NCBI GenBank assembly: GCA_003490025.1
Contig: DNJC01000132.1
Coordinates: forward strand, 1-7,960
Direction: 5' to 3'
From: Geobacter sp.
Lineage (GTDB): Bacteria > Desulfobacterota > Desulfuromonadia > Geobacterales > Geobacteraceae
DNA length: 7,960 bases
Of the stretch, positions 1 to 4,481 are shown piece after piece. Position 1 is the first letter of the stretch. Each line of letters begins with the position of its first letter. The translations under genes were made by a program, and so were the position numbers. The notes below the pieces were generated by a model. That model was not told the origin of the DNA. It did no database searches and saw nothing but the letters and a program-made list of their open reading frames with translations.

Positions 1-150
1 ACCCCCTTCTTCACCACGAAGGAGAGCGGGACCGGGTTGGGGCTTCCCATAGCCAACCGGATAATAACCAACCACGGCGGGAAGATACAGATCAGCAACA
101 CCCCCGGCATGGGAGCCGAGTTCAAGGTGATACTTCCCAAGCACTGGTGA
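1..150 (+). CDS. Sensor histidine kinase, C-terminal end only (partial)
   Basis: This is the 3' end of a gene that begins outside the window; 49 codons and the TGA stop at 148-150 are present in frame 1. The residues seen include SGTGLGLPIANRII, then NHGG, then NTPGMGAEFKVILP. That is the G2 box and final beta strands of the GHKL (HATPase_c) ATP-binding domain of histidine protein kinases, which autophosphorylate a histidine and pass the phosphate to a response regulator. The input domain, membrane segments and phospho-acceptor histidine lie upstream and cannot be seen, so the signal and partner regulator cannot be named. It precedes the tRNA gene and looks like a resident chromosomal gene, unrelated to the R-M operon. 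Confidence 0.85.
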   Translation, partial: TPFFTTKESGTGLGLPIANRIITNHGGKIQISNTPGMGAEFKVILPKHW

Positions 151-159
151 GATTTTTCT

Positions 160-188
160 TTGAAAAGCGAGGTCGATTACGATATAAA
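160..188 (+). promoter_or_regulatory. Probable sigma70 promoter of the tRNA gene
   Basis: TTGAAA (160-165) and TATAAA (183-188) each match the -35 and -10 consensus at five of six positions and are separated by an ideal 17 bp. Transcription would start near 195, about 45 nt before the mature tRNA. The stretch after the -10 (ATCAGGGCG) is fairly GC-rich, as in stringently controlled stable-RNA promoters. It lies between the histidine kinase stop and the tRNA, so the tRNA is its only evident target. Assigned by consensus match alone. Confidence 0.6.
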
Positions 189-240
189 TCAGGGCGTCTT
201 TGGGCCGCGTTAATGGGTGCGGTTGAAGGTACAGTTTAAT

Positions 241-316
241 GGGGGTGTAGCTCAGCTGGGAGAGCGATGCGTTCGCAACGCATAGGTCGACGGTTCGATC
301 CCGTTCATCTCCACCA
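241..316 (+). tRNA. tRNA-Ala, anticodon CGC
   Basis: A full 76-nt cloverleaf can be folded by hand. The acceptor stem GGGGGTG (241-247) pairs with CATCTCC (306-312), with G-U pairs including G3:U70, the main identity element of alanine tRNAs. The D stem is GCTC/GAGC. The anticodon stem ATGCG/CGCAT encloses the loop TTCGCAA, giving anticodon CGC, which reads alanine codon GCG. The T stem GACGG/CCGTT encloses TTCGATC. The discriminator is A313 and the CCA end (314-316) is encoded. A promoter lies upstream and an intrinsic terminator immediately downstream, so it appears to be a single-gene unit. tRNA 3' ends are frequent integration targets, which matters because an R-M island follows. Confidence 0.95.
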
Positions 317-326
317 ATAAAATCAC

Positions 327-356
327 TGGGTTACGGTTAAGCCGTAGCCCATTTTT
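327..356 (+). terminator. Rho-independent terminator after tRNA-Ala
   Basis: TGGGTTACGG (327-336) pairs over 10 bp, with one T-G wobble, with CCGTAGCCCA (342-351) around a 5-nt loop, and is followed directly by TTTTT (352-356). It begins 10 nt after the encoded CCA, as expected for termination of the tRNA transcript. Confidence 0.85.
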
Positions 357-362
357 CGTTAC

Positions 363-384
363 CGTATCCTCTGGCGTATCCTCT
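363..384. repeat. Two 10-bp direct repeats just behind the tRNA terminator
   Basis: CGTATCCTCT occurs at 363-372 and again at 375-384, a 12-bp period with a GG spacer. Short closely spaced direct repeats beside a tRNA 3' end resemble arm-type or core sites of tyrosine-recombinase attachment regions, but two copies are too few to prove function. On the minus strand the repeat encodes two RGY units in an open frame (337-450) that reads toward the tRNA; see the findings. Confidence 0.5.
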
Positions 385-459
385 CGTCTCCTTGTAAAGC
401 ACCAAATCTGTGGCCATCTTCGCTTCGGGAAAAGGCGGAGCAGCGTGGGCTCAAACGAC

Positions 460-488
460 TGGAAAGACTTTTAGAAATCTGTTATGTT
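460..488 (+). promoter_or_regulatory. Candidate promoter of the hsdM operon (weak)
   Basis: TGGAAA (460-465) and TATGTT (483-488) each match consensus at four of six positions with a 17-bp spacer. A TG at 480-481 gives an extended -10. The predicted start would be near 495, leaving a leader of about 50 nt before the hsdM ATG. This is the best sigma70-like pair I could find in 357-543, but the match is modest. Confidence 0.3.
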
Positions 489-543
489 CCTTCCACCTCT
501 GTAATCCACAACTCACAGCCTCACCGAAGGATAGAAAAACAAG

Positions 544-2121
544 ATGCTTACTGGCGAAATCCGCAGTCAAATCAACTCAATCTGGGACTCCTTCTGGTCC
601 GGTGGCATTTCCAATCCGCTTGAAGTCATGGAGCAGATCACGTATCTGCTCTTTTTGCGCCGACTCGATGATCTGCACACGCTTGAGGAGAACAAATCCG
701 CCCGGCTGAAGCGGCCGATGGGGCGCCGCATTTTCCCAGAGGGTGACGATGATCATCCCCGTACCCCGCGCCCTTACGACGACCTGCGCTGGTCCCGGTT
801 CAAACATTTTGCCCCTAAAGAGATGTTCTCCGTTGTGGGAGAGCATGTCTTTCCTTTTCTGCGCACCTTGGGCGGCGACGACTCGACCTACGCGCACCAC
901 ATGAAGGACGCCCGCTTCACCATCCCTACCGCTGCGCTTCTTGCCAAGGTGGTCGATCTGCTGGACCACGTACCGATGGAGGACCGTGACACCAAGGGAG
1001 ATCTGTACGAGTACATGCTTGGCAAGATAGCAAGCGCCGGACAAAACGGGCAGTTCCGCACTCCGCGCCACATCATCCAGCTGATGGTGGAGCTGACCGC
1101 CCCGCAACCTGGGGACGTCATTTGCGACCCCGCCTGCGGCACCGCCGGCTTTCTGGTGGCGGCAGGTGAATATATGCGCGTGCATCACCCCGGCATCCTG
1201 CATGACGCGAAACAGAAGGAACACTTCCATCACCGGATGTTCCATGGCTTCGACTTCGACAACACCATGCTGCGCATCGGCAGCATGAACATGCTGCTGC
1301 ACGGCGTGGAGAACCCGGACATCCGCTACCGGGACTCACTGGCCCAAGACCATGCCGGCGAGGAAGAGAAGTACACACTGGTTCTTGCCAACCCTCCCTT
1401 TGCTGGGTCGCTCGACTACGAGAACGTTGCAAAGGACCTGCTACAAGTTATCAAGACCAAGAAGACTGAACTGCTTTTCCTTACTCTCTTCCTGCGCCTA
1501 TTGAAGCCGGGTGGGAGGGCTGCGGTAATCGTCCCCGACGGCGTTCTGTTCGGTTCCTCCAAGGCACACAAGGAACTGCGGCGGATTCTGGTCGAGGAGC
1601 AGAAGCTTGATGCTGTCATTTCACTGCCCGGTGGTGTATTCAAGCCTTACGCCGGTGTTTCTACAGCCATCCTGATTTTCACCAAGACCAACTCCGGCGG
1701 CACTGACAACGTCTGGTTCTACAACGTAACCGCCGACGGCTGGAGTCTCGATGACAAGCGCACGCCGCTACTCGCAGAAGAGAAGCTAGGTCCGGTCCCC
1801 AGCGCTCAACTCTCGGATGCAGAACACGAGAAGAACAACCTGCCCGACCTCTTAACCCGCTGGCAGAGCTTGGCCTCCCCTCGCCCTTCGGGAGAGGGGT
1901 CGGGGGTGAGGGAGTTCGACCGCCCCCGCACCGCCCAAAGTTTCTGCGTCCCCAAGGCCGACATATCCGCTCAGGGGTACGACCTTTCGCTCAACCGCTA
2001 CAAGGAGGTTGTGCATGAGGAGGTTGAGCACCATGCGCCTAAAGAGATTCTGGCTGAGTTGGCAAGGTTGGAGGAAGAGATTGAGCAGGGGATGAAAGAA
2101 TTAAAGGGGATGCTCCGTTGA
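544..2121 (+). CDS. hsdM: Type I R-M system DNA methyltransferase subunit HsdM
   Basis: A 525-residue N6-adenine DNA methyltransferase. With HsdS it methylates one adenine in each half of a bipartite site, and with HsdR it forms the restriction complex. The N-terminal HsdM_N helical region spans about residues 5-130. The catalytic domain follows, with SAM-binding motif I DPACGTAGF (195-203) and catalytic motif IV NPPF (283-286). The C-terminus (about 495-523) is a charged helix likely to pack on HsdS. Length fits the family (about 500). The start is supported by GAAGGA (526-531), 12 nt upstream; no other start leaves the N-terminal domain complete. The stop overlaps the hsdS start by 4 nt. 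Oddity: residues 445-456 are encoded by an inserted GC-rich palindromic repeat, in frame, in the linker between catalytic domain and C-terminal helices. The motifs on both sides are intact, so the protein is probably functional. Confidence 0.95.
   Translation: MLTGEIRSQINSIWDSFWSGGISNPLEVMEQITYLLFLRRLDDLHTLEENKSARLKRPMGRRIFPEGDDDHPRTPRPYDDLRWSRFKHFAPKEMFSVVGEHVFPFLRTLGGDDSTYAHHMKDARFTIPTAALLAKVVDLLDHVPMEDRDTKGDLYEYMLGKIASAGQNGQFRTPRHIIQLMVELTAPQPGDVICDPACGTAGFLVAAGEYMRVHHPGILHDAKQKEHFHHRMFHGFDFDNTMLRIGSMNMLLHGVENPDIRYRDSLAQDHAGEEEKYTLVLANPPFAGSLDYENVAKDLLQVIKTKKTELLFLTLFLRLLKPGGRAAVIVPDGVLFGSSKAHKELRRILVEEQKLDAVISLPGGVFKPYAGVSTAILIFTKTNSGGTDNVWFYNVTADGWSLDDKRTPLLAEEKLGPVPSAQLSDAEHEKNNLPDLLTRWQSLASPRPSGEGSGVREFDRPRTAQSFCVPKADISAQGYDLSLNRYKEVVHEEVEHHAPKEILAELARLEEEIEQGMKELKGMLR
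1877..1912 (-). repeat. GC-rich palindromic repeat element inside hsdM (copy 1, inverted)
   Basis: Read on the minus strand, this 36-nt segment starts CCCTCACCCCCGACCCCTCT and closely matches the element at 4351-4385. Its core is a hairpin: CCCCTCGCCC (1877-1886) and GGGAGAGGGG (1890-1899) around TTC, with one internal mismatch. It adds 12 codons to hsdM without breaking the frame, giving the low-complexity linker PRPSGEGSGVRE. Short dispersed palindromes of this composition are known in many GC-rich proteobacterial genomes (REP-like); that this belongs to such a family is inference from two copies and remembered sequence resemblance. Confidence 0.7.
2103..2110 (+). promoter_or_regulatory. 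Ribosome binding site that fixes the TTG start of hsdS
   Basis: AAAGGGGA sits 7 nt before the TTG at 2118, inside the last codons of hsdM. No ATG or GTG in the same frame lies between it and the conserved N-terminus of HsdS. The first in-frame ATG (residue 29) would remove the beginning of the first recognition domain. Confidence 0.65.
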
Positions 2122-3266
2122 GCGCATGGCAAACAAAACAGCTGGATGATGTTGCTTCCATAGACCGAAGTGCGCTCCAACCGGATCGAATCAAAGCTGA
2201 CATGACGTATATTGGCCTAGAGCACATTGACAGCAGAGGTAATTTTGTTGATCCTATGCCAGTCGGTGATACGGTTCTTGCCAGTTCAAAATTCAAATTC
2301 ACTGACCGACATTTACTCTATGGGAAGCTTCGGCCGTATTTAGCGAAAATAGCCTGTCCCGAATTTTCCGGAATTTGCAGTACAGATATTCTGCCAATTC
2401 TCCCAGGGTTAAAACTCGAGCGTAGATTTCTCTACCATTACCTTCGCCAACAGACGGTAGTTGATTATGCCAATTCACGCGCAGTTGGTGCTAATCTTCC
2501 GCGACTGAGTCCATCGGTTTTGGGGACATTTGAAATTCCACTCCCCCCCCTGCCTGAGCAGCGCCGGATAGCCGAGATTCTGGACAAGGCAGAGGAGTTA
2601 AGGATTAAACGCCGTGCTGCGCTTGACCTGCTTGACCAACTTAATCAAGCTTTGTTTGTCGAGATGTTCGGAGACCCACTTAAAAACCCGAGAAAGTGGC
2701 CGATCAAAAAACTAGGGACAGTGGGTAAGTTAGATCGAGGCGTGTCTAAGCATAGGCCAAGAAACGCACCAGAGCTTCTAGACGGCCCCTATCCCCTAGT
2801 GCAAACTGGAGAGGTGGCAAACTGTGATGGCTATATCCGAGCTTATAAGTACACATACTCCGAGCTTGGCCTGCGGCAAAGCAAGATATGGTCTGCAGGA
2901 ACACTTTGCATAACCATAGCCGCCAACATTGCAAAGACCGGAATCTTAACATTTGATGCTTGCTTCCCGGATAGTGTTGTTGGTTTCCTTTCCGACGATG
3001 CTGCAACCATCGAGTACACTCGTTCATGGCTTTCCTTCCTTCAGAAAATGTTAGAAGATTCTGCACCAGAATCTGCACAAAAAAACATAAACCTCGCAAT
3101 ACTGAGGGACTTAGATGTCCCGTTACCACCACTCGAACTTCAACGTGTTTTTGCTCGTCGAGTCGCCGCCGTGGAAAAGCTGAAAGCCGCCCACCGCGCC
3201 TCGCTAGCCAAGTTGGACGCCCTCTTCGCCTCCCTCCAACACCGCGCCTTCAGGGGTGAGCTATGA
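2118..3266 (+). CDS. hsdS: Type I R-M specificity subunit HsdS
   Basis: A 382-residue DNA-recognition subunit that positions two HsdM and two HsdR subunits and sets the target sequence. It has the classic two-repeat plan. Target recognition domain 1 (TRD1) spans about residues 5-145 and central conserved helix 1 about 146-190, entered by PLPPLPEQRRIAEILDKAEE. TRD2 spans about 195-337 and the C-terminal conserved helix 338-382, entered by PLPPLELQRVFARRVAAVEK. Each TRD reads half of a bipartite site and the helices set the spacer; the site itself cannot be predicted by eye. Translation starts at TTG, overlapping the hsdM stop (TTGA). The end overlaps the fic start (ATGA), implying coupled translation. 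The TRD coding parts are visibly richer in A+T than the conserved helices and neighbouring genes, as expected where TRDs are exchanged between strains. A C8 run marks the TRD1/helix junction. Confidence 0.93.
   Translation: MSAWQTKQLDDVASIDRSALQPDRIKADMTYIGLEHIDSRGNFVDPMPVGDTVLASSKFKFTDRHLLYGKLRPYLAKIACPEFSGICSTDILPILPGLKLERRFLYHYLRQQTVVDYANSRAVGANLPRLSPSVLGTFEIPLPPLPEQRRIAEILDKAEELRIKRRAALDLLDQLNQALFVEMFGDPLKNPRKWPIKKLGTVGKLDRGVSKHRPRNAPELLDGPYPLVQTGEVANCDGYIRAYKYTYSELGLRQSKIWSAGTLCITIAANIAKTGILTFDACFPDSVVGFLSDDAATIEYTRSWLSFLQKMLEDSAPESAQKNINLAILRDLDVPLPPLELQRVFARRVAAVEKLKAAHRASLAKLDALFASLQHRAFRGEL
2543..2550 (+). repeat. C8 homopolymer within hsdS
   Basis: Eight consecutive C residues encode part of PLPPLPEQ at the boundary between TRD1 and the central helix. 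Gain or loss of one C would shift the frame and leave a protein with only TRD1. Tracts of this kind can act as phase-variation switches, though eight is near the lower limit and the Pro-rich motif is normally conserved there. The frame is intact in this copy. Confidence 0.8.
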
Positions 3267-4306
3267 GCACGTTGTCACTCTTCAGCACCGGCAATTACTC
3301 CGTTCCCGGCGGAACCAGCTGGTACCTCGCAGACCTGGGCGAATTCCGCGGCAAACAGGAGCTTTACACCCATCAGTCTCCCCAACGTTTGAAGACGCTC
3401 CGGGAACATGCGCTGATCGAGAGCGCGGTTTCCAGCAACAGGATCGAGGGTGTGACGGTCGATCCGCAACGTGTAAGGGATGTGCTGGTTTCACTAAAGC
3501 CCCTTTTCCTTGACCGGGACGAGGAGGAGGTCCGTGGCTACCGGGAGGCCCTCACACTGATTCATGGACACGCTGCTGACTTGTCCATTTCTGAAGAAAC
3601 GGTTCTTCAACTTCATCGCCTCACCCGTGGCGAGATTTGGGATGCGGGCTGCTACAAGTCTAAAGATGGCGACATCATAGAACGCTACACCAATGGCAGC
3701 CACCGAGTCCGGTTCCGCACAGTTCCCGCGGCGGAAACGCCTGAATCCATGGGGAGCCTTGTCTCTGAATGGGCTACTTGCCTGGAAGAGCGCTGGGTTC
3801 ATCCCCTCATAGCACTGGCAGCCTTCAACCTGGACTTCCTCTGCATTCATCCTTTCCGCGACGGCAATGGAAGGGTCTCCCGGCTACTGCTTCTGTTGCA
3901 GTGCTACCATCTCGGCTATGAGGCGGGCCGCTATATAAGCCTGGAACGTCTGATCGAACAGAATAAGGAACGGTACTACGAAACCCTGGAGCAAAGTTCT
4001 CAGGGCTGGCATGAAAACGAGCACGACCCTTGGCCTTACATAAATTTTGTACTTTACATCCTTAAAGAAGCCTATAAAGAGTTCGTTGAACGTGTCGGCG
4101 AGATTCAGGCGCCCCGGGGTTCTAAAACCGAAATGGTTATGACAGCCTTACAGCGGCTCCCGGTCGAATTTACCTTGACGCAGCTTGAGCAGGCATGCCC
4201 CGGGGTCAGCAAGGACATGGTACGCCGTGTACTTGGAGGACAGAAAGGTAAGACTGTGGAGTGTGTGGGCAGAGGACCGGGCGCAAAATGGAAAAAGAAA
4301 GGGTAA
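3263..4306 (+). CDS. Fic-family AMP-transferase (class II type, self-inhibited)
   Basis: A 347-residue cytoplasmic protein with no signal peptide. Fic enzymes mostly transfer AMP from ATP to a hydroxyl of a target protein. The catalytic motif is complete: HPFRDGNGRVSR at residues 196-207, matching HxFx(D/E)GNGRxxR with His196 as catalytic base. An N-terminal Fic_N-like region (about 1-95) carries the inhibitory helix motif (S/T)xxxE(G/N) as SNRIEG (58-63), whose Glu62 would block the ATP gamma-phosphate site. This places it in class II, which need no separate antitoxin. Residues about 285-340 look like a winged helix-turn-helix, suggesting DNA or protein binding. It starts within the hsdS stop (ATGA), with AGGGG (3252-3256) 6 nt upstream, so it is made with the methylase genes. 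Its target is unknown; regulation of the R-M system or toxin-like action are both possible. The stop lies inside a perfect palindrome followed by KEGN-coding repeats, hinting at a shortened tail. Confidence 0.9.
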   Translation: MSTLSLFSTGNYSVPGGTSWYLADLGEFRGKQELYTHQSPQRLKTLREHALIESAVSSNRIEGVTVDPQRVRDVLVSLKPLFLDRDEEEVRGYREALTLIHGHAADLSISEETVLQLHRLTRGEIWDAGCYKSKDGDIIERYTNGSHRVRFRTVPAAETPESMGSLVSEWATCLEERWVHPLIALAAFNLDFLCIHPFRDGNGRVSRLLLLLQCYHLGYEAGRYISLERLIEQNKERYYETLEQSSQGWHENEHDPWPYINFVLYILKEAYKEFVERVGEIQAPRGSKTEMVMTALQRLPVEFTLTQLEQACPGVSKDMVRRVLGGQKGKTVECVGRGPGAKWKKKG

Positions 4307-4339
4307 TTACCCTTTAAAGAGGGCAATAAAGAGGGTAAT
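4298..4339. repeat. Perfect 18-bp palindrome over the fic stop plus 12-bp tandem repeats
   Basis: AAAGGGTAATTACCCTTT (4298-4315) is a perfect inverted repeat with no loop and contains the fic stop codon TAA (4304-4306). It is followed by AAAGAGGGCAAT (4316-4327) and AAAGAGGGTAAT (4328-4339), two tandem 12-bp units that differ at one base and resemble the left palindrome arm (AAAGGGTAAT). In the fic frame, after the stop, these units read KEGN KEGN. A loopless dyad is typical of protein operators, not of terminators, and no T tract follows. Confidence 0.75.
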
Positions 4340-4350
4340 GAATCCTCGAG

Positions 4351-4385
4351 CCCTCACCCCAGCCCCTCTCCCAGAGGGCGAGGGG
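4351..4385 (+). repeat. GC-rich palindromic repeat element before hsdR (copy 2)
   Basis: This copy matches the minus strand of the hsdM element, apart from a 1-nt length difference and a few substitutions. The core hairpin is CCCCTCTCCC (4363-4372) with GGGCGAGGGG (4376-4385), an AGA loop and one T-C mismatch, the same mismatch position as in copy 1. In the frame that leads into hsdR it reads LTPAPLPEGEG, a peptide frequently mis-annotated in GC-rich genomes. It could act as a transcript-stabilising or attenuating stem between fic and hsdR. Confidence 0.75.
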
Positions 4386-4399
4386 TGTAGACTCCCGTT

Positions 4400-4428
4400 G
4401 GTTGCAATAGGTTGCAATAGGTTGCAAT
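4400..4428. repeat. 10-bp tandem repeat GGTTGCAATA, 2.9 copies
   Basis: GGTTGCAATA occurs at 4400-4409 and 4410-4419, with GGTTGCAAT at 4420-4428, all identical. A 10-bp period places copies on about the same face of the helix, as in cooperative operators or iterons. Each unit also contains TTGCAA, a weak -35-like hexamer. A unit gain or loss would change the leader length of hsdR without changing the protein made from the ATG at 4482. Confidence 0.85.
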
Positions 4429-4456
4429 CAAATCAATCAAATCAATCAAATCAATC
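4429..4456. repeat. 9-bp tandem repeat CAAATCAAT, 3.1 copies
   Basis: CAAATCAAT is repeated exactly at 4429-4437, 4438-4446 and 4447-4455, with one further C. It begins directly after the 10-bp repeat and ends 11 nt before the hsdR ribosome binding site. It contains no G on this strand and should be unstructured in RNA. In the open frame upstream of hsdR it reads as repeated NQS. Perfect copy identity suggests recent slippage and possible variability between strains. Confidence 0.85.
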
Positions 4457-4466
4457 TGGTAGTTGC

Positions 4467-4472
4467 AAAGGA
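4467..4472 (+). promoter_or_regulatory. Ribosome binding site of hsdR
   Basis: AAAGGA lies 9 nt before the ATG at 4482, and the encoded protein from there begins with recognisable conserved sequence (MTHFAFLQAGWPALFEASIK). This site decides the start: the same frame stays open back to 4185 but that extension runs over the fic 3' end and four repeats. Confidence 0.75.
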
Positions 4473-4481
4473 AACCGTGGC

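Noticed and set aside
410..709. Plus-strand 99-codon open frame spanning the hsdM leader and start
   Set aside because: It has no evident ribosome binding site or recognisable motif and overlaps hsdM in another frame, where hsdM is clearly the coding frame.
577..1302. Long minus-strand open frame (241 codons) inside hsdM
   Set aside because: It lies wholly antisense to conserved methyltransferase motifs and its translation is His/Val/Gln-rich with no domain; such shadows are common in GC-rich coding DNA.
4298..4315. Intrinsic terminator after fic
   Set aside because: The palindrome has no loop, has an A/T-rich centre and is not followed by a T tract; it looks more like a protein-binding site.
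4298..4456. A CRISPR array from the clustered repeats
   Set aside because: The repeats are 9-12 bp, directly tandem and of different types; there are no 20-40 bp repeats separated by unique spacers.
4185..4481. Use of the upstream ATG at 4185 as the true hsdR start
   Set aside because: The extension overlaps fic, includes repeat-derived sequence such as LTPAPLPEGEG and NQSNQS, and has no conserved domain; a good ribosome binding site precedes the ATG at 4482.
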